A stretch of DNA of 64,000 bases, taken from positions 3,658,001 to 3,722,000 of the forward strand of contig CM074763.1 of the NCBI GenBank assembly GCA_037355855.1, in the 5' to 3' direction. Below, one piece after another: positions 10,063 to 21,636 of this stretch; the first letter of the stretch is position 1; the number at the start of each line of letters is the position of its first letter. A program made the position numbers and the translations under genes. The DNA is from Pseudo-nitzschia pungens (lineage: Eukaryota > Bacillariophyta > Bacillariophyceae > Bacillariales > Bacillariaceae). The notes under the pieces were generated by a model. That model was not told where the DNA came from. It made no database searches and saw only the letters and a list, made by a program, of their open reading frames with translations.

Positions 10063-11689
10063 TCAGATTACAGTACTGATGGTTAAGTTGTTTTCTCGAG
10101 GTTTCTTGATGCCAAGATGTGTCATTTGCGATGAAGGCTTTTGAAAAGCCAAACCGTCGTTTGGTGTTTCAATAACGCCCAGCATGCGCACGCCATTCGC
10201 CCAGTATCGTTTCCCCCCACCATCGGATGACTTTTGATTTTTCAGGAATATCAGTCGTTCTCGGATATCTTCCGTTATTACTGAGCAGTGCTTGATAAGG
10301 TGTCCCACCGTCATCTTCTGTGCGGTTTGATAGACACCTTCCAACTGTGGCGCGAAATTACAAAGATATCAAACAGACATACGATGAGTTTTATGACTTG
10401 AGCGAAGAACTTCAATGGCAAATACACGATAACTATTGGAAATTGAAGATGAAGGGTCTCAATCCATAGTGATCTGGATCAATCAAGTTAGACAAACAAA
10501 CGAAACCTACTCTGTTGGGATAATATACGGATCCAGTTTTGCGCTCTTTCGGTGGTAACTTGTAGCAATGTCGGCATCTGATTCCCACTTGACCTGGTAG
10601 GATTGGTTTGTTTCGGCCTTGGGCATTGTTGCCAGCATCGTCTGGAGTGGCTTGAAAGACCTCCATTTGCTGTCGTGCAAGACACTGATATTGCGATAGA
10701 TTACGATCATCGCTTTCGGTATACAATAAACACGAAATACCATATGATAGTCCGCTCATCCATAACCCGGATTTTGTAGGAACCGACCAATCTGGCTGGA
10801 TCTGTCGGAGTTGCTTTTCTTCGGTCTGCCTCATTCGTTTAGCGAGGGGCAAGTTTGGTAGTCCCCTTCTCTCATTGTGCTGCTTACGATTGCTTTCTAT
10901 CTCTGTGTTGGTGATATTGTTAATGGTAGTCTTATCGCTATCGAGTTGTCCATTAGTCGTCGATTGTGATCCTTCCTCCGATGTTGTCGACCTAGACTTG
11001 ATTTCACCACTTTGTTCAGAACGTTCTCCTCCATAAACAGATGAGGTGTTCTCTCCCATCACCGTCACAATGCCGTTGAAGTGATTGTGATGTTTCTGTG
11101 CCAACCCTACTGGAATCGAGTCAGCCTCACAAAATTGAGCGTTGTAGCCGCTGCGGCAGCTGTTCGCAGCGTTCTGGAGAGAAATATTCGCATCTGGAAC
11201 AAACATGGCATTTCGAAAGGCGGGAAAGGCGAGGTTGTTCAGTGTCACGCCTGCTGTGTTAAGCGAAGTGCTCAGCGTGTTGATTTGGTGCTGTTGGTAG
11301 TTTGCACTCATGTTCATAGTGTGTGGGACAAACCCGAGACTTTGAACAATCTGAGCCGAAGGCATCGCACCCCCATGATCGACAAAAGTAAGATTCGAAG
11401 CTGTAGTATTTTGGTTTGGTCTGGAAAGCGGAAGAGATTGACAATTTGAATGGGTGATATCGTTCCTTTGATTATCGAAAACGACTTTCCCACAAGAGGT
11501 GATCATTCTTTCGTTGCAATGCTCATTCGCACGATGGTTTGAGCAATGAAGGCTACCATGGCCATAGTTTTCGTGTAGACTTTCTGCACCGATCGTGGCC
11601 ATTTGATGTCGAAGTGTGACGGGATTATCATGTTCATTGTAGCCCATGGCCATGATAATATTGCCATCAACTTTGGGATCCTGTGTCAT
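10063..11689 (-). CDS. Diatom-type Cys/His-rich domain protein, two exons
   Basis: Coding exons are complement(10511-11689) and complement(10063-10344). The 166-bp intron has GT at 10510-10509 (GTAGGT) and CACAG before 10344. Joining gives YYPNR followed by LEGVYQTAQKMT in phase 0, which restores one continuous conserved domain. That domain carries VGIRCRHC (C-x2-C), then VGHLIKHC (H-x3-C), and ends KRYWANGVRMLGV. The C-x2-C...H-x3-C set suggests zinc binding. I know this layout from diatom nuclear proteins of unknown role. About 300 N-terminal residues are low-complexity, rich in Asn, Ser and Gln, as in nuclear regulatory proteins. I chose ATG 11689. The frame stays open upstream to a TTTTACTCAG acceptor-like site near 11745, so an additional 5' exon is possible. 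Confidence 0.78.
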
Positions 11690-12699
11690 TGTCCGAGAAA
11701 CTGCATAACGTGTGCTTTCTTCGAAGCCTTTTTTCCACAAAAACCTGAGTAAAAAATTTTAATAATAATGAGAGTCGAACAGAGAAAAAAAAGGGTATTT
11801 GGGATTAGCTCTTGTTGCACCTAGCAGTATTTTGAGAGAGAGAAATCAACAAACTAAGAATAAACTCCACGTGATATCCTGTCATACAGTACTTGTACCC
11901 TTTGTCTGTGTCTTATTGTTTGCTAATGATTCGACATAGTGGTGGTACAGAAATACATGGCCCCAGGATGCGAGAATTAGTTGTATCAATGCAAACATTC
12001 AAGCTACAGATTCTTGACATAAAGGTTCAAGAATATTTTATTTATAAATTTTCTTTCACCGAAACCCTCATAAGTTCAGTATTTTTTTACTAAATACGAA
12101 CTTCAATAAAAGAATATGAGTTACAATTATCGTTCCCATTTAATACGTTTTGTGAACATACATATAAAGAATTGCCTTGTAGACCTCCTTGACACTAAAG
12201 CTCTCGGAAAAAATTCTATTGCACGCGCAATTGAAGCGTGCGGAGGTCTCAGGGGGCATGGAATAGGGGAAGAATAATAATTACCGTAAGGTACCGTAAG
12301 GTTACCTTAAGGTTTACGTTTGCGTTGAAAAATAAAAAATCTGGTGAGATATCAGACTTTCTCAATGCGACAATGGGCCTGCAAAGTTGGCAAGACTATT
12401 CAACATTGGAATTATGAAAAAGCACAGAAGGATTCCTATCAAGAAAGATTTTAGTAATACCGTACTGTAGAAAAATGGGATGGAAGGTACTACAAGTAAA
12501 CCTTACCACGAACGACTTGACATATTGGCCGAACTTTGAACTAAGAACATTTTAAAAAAGTAATACCAGTATTGCTGATCAAAAATTGTGCTGTTCTCCG
12601 TAATGAAGATTGATGAATTCCATAAGAATTATCGAAAGAAAACCTGTCGCATAGGTTTGGCTTCTCTGATTTCGACTATTGGTAATGCAAGATAGCAGG
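11690..12699. other. Intergenic, no gene seen
   Basis: AT-rich, with a small cluster of GGTACCGTAAGGTTACC-like inverted motifs near 12285-12315. It separates two minus-strand genes, so it should hold the 5' flank of the first and the 3' UTR of the second. Confidence 0.4.
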
Positions 12700-14178
12700 C
12701 TAGAAGTTGTACCACCTCTTGCCCTTCATCTGATTTTTCAGTTGCGATGCTAGATTTCCGTATTGTTTCGCTTCCTCGTTCAATTGTCGTGCTTTATCAT
12801 CCATTTCCTGTATCTTTTCACCTCTTTCAATCATTGCAGTCATATTTTGACTCATCAGTGACTGCGCGGACTGAGCTTTGGCTGCACATTCTACAGCTTT
12901 GCTATCTTTAGCGTTTTGTTCGATTTCCCGCCGGCGTTCTGTATTTCTTGCCGCCTGGTCTACACCACCAAACAGTTCTCCTTTCAGTTCGATTTCGGCT
13001 AGGCTGGATTTTTTCCCACCATGATCCTCAAGAATTTCTTCAATATCAGGTAATTCGTTTCGTTGGGTGTAGTACATTGCCGAGCGGCCTTCACCGTCTG
13101 TGAGATTTGGATCAGCCCCAGCCCTCAACAAGGCATCAATTATCACGGCATTGCATGGTTCCTGTTGGATAGCATAGTGGAGGGGCGAACTTTTATTGTA
13201 CCGATCAAGTTTGTTTAAGTTTTTTGGATTTCCCATCAATCTCATGTCACCAGTTATTGCTGCCGTATAAGCCGGTTTTCGGAAGAGTGTGTATTGCCAA
13301 CCAAAAAGGTCTGTAATCGTCGACGAAGATTCAGAACCATGAATGGTAGAAAGAATAAAAATGCGTTCAATTATTTTCTTCCAGCATTTCAGATCTTCTC
13401 CATCAGTATGAGAACAAATTTCAAATGATTCACCTGACTGCATTTTAATCTGAAGCACACCAAAGTTGGCAACTTCCATAAATTCAACATCGGACCAAAA
13501 CTGACAGGTGTCGTATCGACTTTCAAGTGGATTGAAAATGTTTAGTTTTTGATAGGCAGATATGAATCCATCGGTGAGCAGGATCAAATCGCAACTTCGA
13601 CCATTGAAATTAATCAGACCTTTCTTGAGAATGATTGAATGATTCCCAAAAACCAATGTTTGGAGAGCTGTTTGGCATTTCGTCAGCTGAAAGTTTGAAG
13701 GGTTCACACCAAGACGTTTTGCAAGGCTTTGGAGCTCCTTCTTTTCTGTTTTGCTCGGGTGGTACATCTTACTGAAAACCTCTTCTCTTCGAACCCTTTT
13801 TTTGTAGTCGACGTTTTCATGTTTGTTTGCATCTGACTTGTCGTTGTCGTTGTCGTTGTCATCGTTGTTGTCGTTGTCGTTGTCATCGTCCTCTGCGTTA
13901 TCGAAGGATATGGACAAGTTGAAATCAGGAATTTCCATGTCTTCTAACATTTTGTGTACATCTTCATCCTCATCTTCATCTTCGTTGCCGTTGCCGTTTT
14001 CTCGCTCTTTTTCGTTCACATTATCGCTGCTAAGCGCCTCTGCTGCTTTGGACTTTTCGTCTGCACTTGTACTGTCGATAATTTCCGAATCTAGGTTGTT
14101 ACCATCAGGGCCATCGGCGCAACCGACGTCGCGTGATGAGTGGCTCAGAAGCTTTTTCAACCCAAAGTTCTTTACCAT
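12700..14178 (-). CDS. PH-like / ankyrin / R-SNARE protein (amisyn-tomosyn-like, no membrane anchor)
   Basis: 492 residues from ATG 14178; an in-frame stop lies upstream, and the only earlier in-frame start is a TTG. A very acidic stretch (runs of D/E/N, about residues 60-140) is followed by a beta-rich segment (about 185-280) that ends in a Trp-containing helix (DLKCWKKIIERI), consistent with a PH fold. Next come one to two ankyrin repeats (about 320-390: SSPLHYAIQQE, LLRAGADPNLTDGEGRSAMY). The C-terminal 55 residues form a heptad coiled coil with IERGEKIQEMDDKARQLNEE. Arg in ERGEKI is at the SNARE zero layer and the pattern matches synaptobrevin-type R-SNAREs. There is no transmembrane segment: it ends KGKRWYNF. 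Known soluble R-SNARE proteins (tomosyn, and amisyn with an N-terminal PH domain) regulate SNARE-complex assembly, so a role in vesicle fusion is inferred. The PH call is from pattern only. Confidence 0.8.
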   Translation of the reverse strand: MVKNFGLKKLLSHSSRDVGCADGPDGNNLDSEIIDSTSADEKSKAAEALSSDNVNEKERENGNGNEDEDEDEDVHKMLEDMEIPDFNLSISFDNAEDDDNDNDNNDDNDNDNDKSDANKHENVDYKKRVRREEVFSKMYHPSKTEKKELQSLAKRLGVNPSNFQLTKCQTALQTLVFGNHSIILKKGLINFNGRSCDLILLTDGFISAYQKLNIFNPLESRYDTCQFWSDVEFMEVANFGVLQIKMQSGESFEICSHTDGEDLKCWKKIIERIFILSTIHGSESSSTITDLFGWQYTLFRKPAYTAAITGDMRLMGNPKNLNKLDRYNKSSPLHYAIQQEPCNAVIIDALLRAGADPNLTDGEGRSAMYYTQRNELPDIEEILEDHGGKKSSLAEIELKGELFGGVDQAARNTERRREIEQNAKDSKAVECAAKAQSAQSLMSQNMTAMIERGEKIQEMDDKARQLNEEAKQYGNLASQLKNQMKGKRWYNF

Positions 14179-14229
14179 ACTCTTATTCCACGAAATTGAT
14201 GTCAGAGAAGCTTTCAAGCTCTCTTGAGT

Positions 14230-15020
14230 GTTTCAACGTTAGGCGCTGCGAATGGAAAGACGGTGAAGATGAGTCCGACGGAATTTCCATTTTTCAGAAG
14301 TCATTAGCACGGGTGCGCGCTGGAAATACCTGTAGTCGAACTATTTTTGGATACTGCAGAAGATCGAGTTGAGTGAACTGTGCTGGTACAGTACCCCGTA
14401 AACAATCACGTACAAGTGTACTCCTACACGAAAGTTACGAAAACTCTTCTTTTCTCATTATTTTTGAGCTCACCGAAAGTCATTAGTACCGGTAACTTAC
14501 GTACAACAACATGAAAACGCAAAAACAAGACTGCTCTCTACATCATTGTTTTGTGTTTTTTGAAAGACACAAACGAATTTATTGAATTTTACTTTGGAGT
14601 AACCTTAGGCAATGCTTTCAAGTCTTCACTTACTTCATTAAAATGTGAATGGAATATTCCTCGTAGTCTTATGATGGGGGGAAGGGGGGGCAAGAAACAA
14701 TACTAACATTCATTTGGTTCTTGGTCTTGTTGACCACTTGTTGAAAGAGGACAATGCCATATCTTTAGTCTCTCCTGTACAGTATCTAAATACTCCAAGT
14801 ATTACTGTACGAGCAAGGTTACTCGTAGCGGTAGTAGTAGTATTAGTAGTATTTTTTTCAGAAGCCTTTTTGTACCGGTATCCCGCCCAACAGCAGGCGC
14901 AAAAAACTCGGGAACAAAGCAAACGTCAACGTAAACTACCAGTAATTGTACCAACTCTTCCTCCTGAAGTAACATAATATTACAATAAGCCTTAGCTACG
15001 CTTTATGACAATCTGTTGAG
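14230..15020. other. Divergent intergenic region
   Basis: It lies between a minus-strand gene (12700-14178) and a plus-strand gene (15021), so it should hold both promoters. I see a G-run (14675-14693) and T-rich stretches but no clear TATA box or known element. Short open frames here have no recognisable features. Confidence 0.4.
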
Positions 15021-16064
15021 ATGAAAAATCATGTTAGCCTCACTTGGCGTTCGGTATCGATCGCATTGATAGCGATTGTAATTGCTCAGTTTTTTACAAT
15101 AATATTCATTCTGGATTCTAAACACAATGTGCAAATGTCGAGCAAATCGGGAAACGACAATGCGCCTCCTCCGCCATTACCAAAGAATGATGTTTTTGTG
15201 GAATTTAAAAAATCTACCGCCGTCAATTTTGAAAGCGTAACAACTGCAGCGAAAAATGGTAATCCACCACAAGGCGTGGCAGCCACTGTAATGCTAAAGG
15301 CTCCAAAGTGGTTCCATCGACGATACACCTTGATGATCCACAATGTACTTGCCAATATTCCATCGACTTGGTCCATCCAAATCTTTTCCAACGAAGACTG
15401 GATCAAGAAAGATGTTTTGCCGTTGCATCCTGGGTTGCAGCGATTGCGATCCCATCCGAGAATTATTTGGACAGCCATGCCGAAAGATTTGACGAGGAAA
15501 AGACCAAAAGAAATTATGAAAAATATGTGGCTGTGGGAGTCGATTGTTGCCGAAAACGTGCTGTTCTTTAGTGGGAACGGAGTGCTTTGCGCCAATTCGA
15601 AGAGCAAAATAGAAGATTTTTTGGACCACTCTTATGTAGGCGTTCCTTGGAGAAGCTTTGGAGGAGTAGGCGGAGATGGATCTTCGCACAGCTTTCGAAA
15701 ACGATCTCAGATGATGAGGATCCTCGAAAAGTATCCACCAGAATCAGAGATGGACAGTCAAGATTATCACTACTTTGCAAAGTACTTGTTAAAAGAAGGA
15801 AACTCGAAACTGGCAAACGTAACAACGACGATATTGTTTGGTGGTGTTACCGATGATCCAGATTCAGCACCATTTGCTGTATCGGGGACACAAGCAAATC
15901 TGGAATACAGCGTCAGGCAATCTTTGCTGCAGGTATGCCCAGAGCTTGGTGTCATTTTTCCAAGTTTACATGAGCCGTCTTGTTTTGGAGCACATCCAAA
16001 TGGAGAGAAATGCAAAGCTTCTATTTGTGCACTTCAAGATCCTCTTCCATCGTCAGGATGCTGA
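15021..16064 (+). CDS. Type II membrane protein with DUF5672-like (glycosyltransferase-like) domain
   Basis: 347 residues from ATG 15021. Residues about 8-31 form one hydrophobic segment (VSIALIAIVIAQFFTIIFIL) after a short basic N-terminus, as in Golgi type II glycosyltransferases. A luminal domain follows: APKWFHRRYTLMIHNVL, WSIQIFSNEDW, then VLFFSGNGVLCANSKSKIEDFLDHSYVGVPW. That last segment matches the DUF5672 pattern 'lfFqxDsvlC...fl.YDYVGAPW'. After it come a Gly-rich loop, the acidic SEMDSQDYHYF segment and a Cys-containing C-terminus. The usual Asp before the C is replaced by Gly-Asn in this copy (SGNGVLC), which could matter if that residue binds the donor. The acceptor and sugar are unknown. 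A single exon is sufficient. Confidence 0.72.
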   Translation: MKNHVSLTWRSVSIALIAIVIAQFFTIIFILDSKHNVQMSSKSGNDNAPPPPLPKNDVFVEFKKSTAVNFESVTTAAKNGNPPQGVAATVMLKAPKWFHRRYTLMIHNVLANIPSTWSIQIFSNEDWIKKDVLPLHPGLQRLRSHPRIIWTAMPKDLTRKRPKEIMKNMWLWESIVAENVLFFSGNGVLCANSKSKIEDFLDHSYVGVPWRSFGGVGGDGSSHSFRKRSQMMRILEKYPPESEMDSQDYHYFAKYLLKEGNSKLANVTTTILFGGVTDDPDSAPFAVSGTQANLEYSVRQSLLQVCPELGVIFPSLHEPSCFGAHPNGEKCKASICALQDPLPSSGC

Positions 16065-18294
16065 AACTTGGTTAAATCCCTGCTTGGATTTGGACGTGCG
16101 TACACAACGACAGCGTGACCCAAGACGCGCAACGGCATTTACCTATGATAGAGAGGAATTACGCGTTCTGAGTGTAGATTTTAAAAGAGCATCGTCGCAA
16201 CAGAAGGGGATGAAACTTTTGATAATCAAAATTCTATCATTTCGTCAGGTCTGCTTCTAAAGGACGGCGCAAAGTTGTGACGTATTGTCGATGGCCATTT
16301 CCAAAGCACGAGCTAGACAAACTTATCTGACGACTTAGACCGCACATGTTGTACTTCTATTGGTTGAAACGCAATCATAAAATGATCAGAAAGAGTCGAA
16401 ATGGAAGATGATGTTTCTAAACATAATATATTTCCTTTTGTATTTTAATATTTGTTTCTAGTAGTATTCTAGTAATTGGTGGGCATAACAACAACATCTT
16501 GGAAGTTCCAGTGAAAATCAAAGAATTCCGCATCTGCCTGTATGATAACAACCCGATTGATGTCTATTTCAATAAGACCAACATGAGGGAAAACTTTCAG
16601 TTTCTGTTTGTTTGATGGAAGTATGTACCCATTGTTACTTTTACTGCATGTCCAGATTGCTGAACAAAAAATGTTTTGTCTAGATTACTGTCTAGATTAC
16701 ATCATGTATTTGTGTTTACAATCATGAATTTTTGCAGCATGAGAATACATCTCTGCATTGGTTTTGCTGCAATAATAGTATCTTAGTATCTAAAGAAGCA
16801 TACATCCACTATTTTCATACTTCTTTGTGATTGATAGCATCTCAGTCAGATGTTTGGCATATGAGTTGTGCTTGTGGCACTATTTTTTTGGTATCTGTCT
16901 TACTTTGCACTGGTTGAGAGATATAGGATATTTCCTTCTTATGCATCCTTTACATTGTTTAGGGGTCATGCAGTATAGATGAGGGTATCACAAACCAACA
17001 CAAGATATTGTGCCTGGGAACTCTTAAGGCCTTACATGAGTTCAAGGAACAAAAATTTGTGGTGCTCCTCTTCAAGATATGGTTGCAGGCAAGAAATGGT
17101 ATATAACAATTGGATTGGGTTGAAAAAGGGCCTTCTTCTTTTGGTTGGTTTCGGGCCATCGCATGGCAGTGCTAACTCCCTGCTCCAACTATTTTGGTAT
17201 TTTTGCATTTCTGCCAAGATTGATTCCTTTGATGAGTATTCAACTTGCTGACCTACAACCATGTCCTGGGAATGAGGCTACCTGAAACTCACAACTTAGG
17301 GAGGATGACCATTGCATCTAACATGTATTACAGAATCTAGCACGCAGAGAAAGGGTCAACACCATTCCCTTGCACTAAACTGTGGCATCTCTCCAACTCC
17401 TCCCTATTTTCCAGAGGAGATGAATTTGATACTCAGTTGAATGGTGGCAAGATACTATTTGGTAATTGTCAGCAGCCTCAAGGCATTATGTTTGAGAGTG
17501 GGAAGAGCACCCACCCATTGGTTGTTCTTTTCTTCTACAGAGCAGGTTCCAGTGAGTTTGCCATCCTGAAATTATTCTACTTGGATGGAGACCAATATGA
17601 GTTAATGTTAGTGTTAAAATGTAGCTGAAACTGGGTTTAAGCTGATAGGTCCTAAGGCAAGCTTGGAGATATACAGCAAGAGCAAGCAAACCAGTTGAGG
17701 TGCCGGTCTGATGTGTCAATAGTCTTGGATTCACCACTACAATTGAACAAATCAATCAGATCTATTCTAACTACCACTTGGCTCAGTCAGTGAGATCTTA
17801 GGCTTGTAGTTCTACAGAGAGCTGCTCAAGGAGCAGGATGTAAGTATAAACCTTGTCGGGAAATTGATGTTGCTGTCTTGTTAATTTTACTGGGTGTTGC
17901 TGCTGCTCCTTCTGTTTTGTACTGAGAACCCAGTAGAAAATTGTTTTCTTTTAGCGCGGTATGATGTGCGTATCTAGTTAGGGGTTTGTCAAACGGCAAC
18001 CGATTTTGGTTACAATTTAACAGTTGGGCTTTGTAATTTCATCATTAGGGGAAACTATGACAGGTCTAGAGCAAACTCTAGCTTTCAATTGCAAATGCAT
18101 TCAGTGTTGCAGAGCAACTCTCCACCGCAAAAAGCCCTTCCTGTTGTTGAAAGGCTAGTGGTACTATGTAACCTTACCTGCGGTACAGAATATGCGGTAT
18201 TCTGTTTGTGTCTGTGCGTGCTTGACGCTCATTACTGAGACTTGTGCCATCTGTACATCGATACCATCTTTGCCAGCGGATGGTTGACGGGTTT
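16065..18294. other. Gene-free region with possible old repeat debris
   Basis: There are short broken coding-like patches (for example near 16480-16620 and 16980-17160), but no frame extends and no family could be named. Nothing here supports an intact gene. Confidence 0.4.
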
Positions 18295-19050
18295 TGATAC
18301 CGTATCCAGTACAGGGGACATAATAAGAAGGGGTATGCCACGATTGCTAAAAGTCAGCAATTTATATCCCATGTGTGGTCCAAATAAAAAAAATTCCCTC
18401 AGTCAATTTTTTTCATCTCATAATTTACTGCATATCACTAGTAAAAGTGTACCTGATATAACAACTTACCAAGTACACTTCCAATCACTCTCCAACTTAA
18501 ATTTGATATGCAGTTCACGTATATAGTTGAGAGTCCAATAGTAAGTACCTTTTTCAGTTTACATCCATCTGCTGTCTGATATTGCTGATTCAAACTACCA
18601 GTGATCTGTGCCTTCCACCTGGAATATAAAATGCAAAATTGGATCATCCGTCCGTCATCCATTTTATTTTTATTCAATTAAAAGCTTCCACTTGGAACCA
18701 AAATTTGGACCATCCATCCAAATAAATTACTTTATCTTCCATCCATCTAGACTGAAAATGAGTAACATATTCATAATCCTTGTAAAAAATTGGGCTAGAT
18801 ACAATATTCACATATTATTTTGTTACAATTTTTGATGGAGTTGTTATAGATTGAAGTGAAATAGTTTTTGTTAGTATTATGCAATGAAAGTGAAAAAAAT
18901 TGAGATGGAGGGAAATTTTTCTTATGATTTGGATCACACATGGAATATGGAGTGCTTTTTTTAAACTATTAGAAGTATTTATAGCGAACACGGACGACGG
19001 ACAGACGTTGTATCATACCCCTTCTTATTATGACCCCTGATCCCGTATCA
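18295..19050. mobile_element. MITE-like inverted-repeat element
   Basis: The left tip at 18295 (TGATACCGTATC) and the right tip ending at 19050, reverse complemented (TGATACGGGATC), begin an imperfect inverted repeat of about 40 bp. It includes a nearly exact 26-bp block: 18312-18337, against a partner ending in CATACCCCTTCTTATTATG near 19014. The interior (about 670 bp) is AT-rich and carries two diverged copies of a segment starting TTCCACYTGGAA...ATTGGAxCATCC near 18610 and 18685. It has no coding capacity and no clear target duplication. Confidence 0.6.
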
Positions 19051-20247
19051 CACCAGTAAGTCACCGCACGGCACCAAAAACACATCTTCATTATTACTAC
19101 TATTTATTGTCTGAAAAGAAACTTAATAAATACGAAGTAATGACGAATAAGGAGACATAGTAACCTTACTGTACATGTACTTGCGTCCAGTTCACAGTTT
19201 TTCGTGAGCAGTTAGTCTTCAGTACTATTGTACTGCAAGATTCCGTAGTATTTTCATTATTATTTTTTACTCCTTACCATTGTGAAAAAAACAGTATTCG
19301 ATTCGCACGTGCAAAGTAAAATTACGGTACGGTTACGTTACATAGTTTTCTTACGTTTTGTAAAAAAAACAGAGATTGCTCTCAATGCAAAAATGGTTTA
19401 CTTATGGACTCTGGACTTGAATCTGCCGTTCTATGCAGAATCAATCATCCAATGTTGACGAGGGCGATCTAGTACTATAAGGAATATTGATATTGTCTAT
19501 TCGTGATTTTGTAGGAATGTTCGATTTATTTAAAGCTCTCTACGTATCCAACCAAATGCTTGACGCAAACTTTCATTGCTGAGACAGAAATTGTTCTTAT
19601 CCGAAATTGACGCAAGAGAACAAATTGAAAAGAATATTCTTGAAATGCAAGCGATTATTGTTCTTCTCTTGCGCTGTCGTAACTTTCTCCATCTTTTAAT
19701 ACTGTAATTATAAATCTTTGGTTCTTCTTTTTTTATTTGTAATTCTGATATATCTTTCGAATGTCCACCGAACGGGATTTTCTGTACACGCAGTACTCAA
19801 ATTATTATCTCATCATGTGTTTCTACGATTTTACACCATACGCTCGTAGATCTTGTACTATAGTTTCTATTCTGTGTCAGAATCACGTTGTTTTCTTTTG
19901 TCGAAAGTGCCATTTTCATCGCTTGCACAAGCATCAGTTCTTATCACGTTGTTTTTCATGCAAAAAAAGGAACACCGCCATGCAGGAATAATTGACGCTA
20001 CTGGCCACCTTTTCCACACGAAACCTCCCTGAGTGGATCTACAGCACTGTGAGAGGTAAGCACTAAGATTATCATACCCTACCCAAACATTACATCTCAA
20101 TTGAACACATCGACCTAGTCTAAGTAGAAGACCGTACACGGAATTGTTTAATAGATTGGTAATATCACACCTTTTGTCTCTGTCAGAACGCGGAAGCGAT
20201 AACTCTTAAAGAAGATACTAACCGCCAGTTTAGAAAAGAACGCGACA
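19051..20247. other. 5' flank of the HSF-domain gene; no gene seen
   Basis: AT-rich, with scattered short frames and no recognised domain or repeat. The promoter and 5' UTR of the gene starting at 20248 should lie here. Confidence 0.4.
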
Positions 20248-21603
20248 ATGCTTCCTCCCTCGATGATTCGAAACATCAATAAAGGAACCTTTGGCACAAT
20301 GAATGGGGGCGCAACGAGCACCAATGGGAACCATAGTAGGAGCAGTAGTGCGTTGCACAATACTTTGGCGGCCAGCACCCGCGATCAACCGCAACGAACG
20401 ATTTCTCCCCCCGACAACGCTAACACCAACAGCAGCAACCAGCACCATATCCTGGAGCAATTGCGGTTGATAACTGCTCAGCTTCAAGGAGGATCTTCTG
20501 CTGCTTCTTCCATGGCTCCCGGAGTAAGGCAAGCTCCCACAACAACAGGCACCACAATGCAACAAGGAACGTCACCACCCAAAACAGACAACCAACAAAC
20601 GTTGTTGCGTCCGGAAGTTGCGAGAAGCAACGTCGGTATTGTTTCTACTAACACTGCCGTTGGAAGGCTCAGTGTCGGAAACAGTGCTCTGAACGCCATT
20701 GACGTCGATAGTTGCGATGGAACACGGAGTGTTGTCACGAGCAATGCCACCAAGAACAATGCTTCTTCGCAACCTTCCACCACTGGGAGCAATTCCCAAG
20801 CCGACCTTTTCCCTTACATTCTTCACGGAATGTTGGACGACGTGGAACGCATGGGCCAAACCAACATTGTCTCGTGGAATGCCGATGGCAAGTCGTTCCG
20901 AATACACGATCCGGACTCATTTGTGTCTCTGCTTCTCGAAAAGTATCTGAAAAAGTACATTGGAGGAATCGCGAGCAGATTCACCCAGTTCCGATCGGAT
21001 CTGAAGGATTGGGGCTTTGAAGATGCGGTGGACGGGAACCGAATGGGCGAGACGTTTACGCACCATTGCTTTCAGAGGGGTCAACCGAATCTTTGTCGGT
21101 ACATGAGGTGCGGCAGGAAAGCCGAGGAACAAATCGCCAACCAAGCCCCCTCTCAACGAACAGTAAGTACCGAATCGCAACGTGATGGACTTAACGGGAA
21201 TCGTATAGCCCGGTTCGATAGAAGGAATGGAAGCTGTTTGCTCTTAGCAACCAACTTGCACGTTTACTCATTGTTTGAGCCTTTCTTTGTGTTACTACTC
21301 GAACCACTCTCCCGCACAGGCAATGCCTCAAGCCGTGCAGGTGCAAGCCCAACCACAAGGACAATCCCCCCCCAGTGCTACTAACGCCATTCCGACTGCC
21401 AACGCTGTCGCTATTGGGAATGCTGCTCAGCTTCTGATCCAGCAGGCACAAGCACAGGCGAAGCAACAGCAGCAACAGGCATTGCAGCAACAGGCTCTTC
21501 AACAGCAGCAACAACAGCAACAGGCATTACAGGTTCAAGCTTTGCTAAATGGATTGACGAATGGTAGCAATCCGGTCGCAACTATGATTCTAAGTCAACT
21601 GGC

Positions 21604-21636
<33 letters not shown>

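Noticed and set aside
13704..14227. Frames opposite the acidic region of the R-SNARE protein
   Set aside because: Low-complexity shadows (TTTTTT and SLSLSS repeats) of the GAC/GAT/AAC-rich coding strand.
15086..15825. Minus-strand frames of 85-173 codons opposite 15021-16064
   Set aside because: Shadows of the DUF5672-like gene, which has the coherent domain and a membrane anchor on the plus strand.
16979..17262. Opposed 76-90 codon frames at 17.0-17.3 kb as a gene
   Set aside because: Both strands are open by chance, with no recognised motif, extension or splice sites. Possibly old transposon debris.
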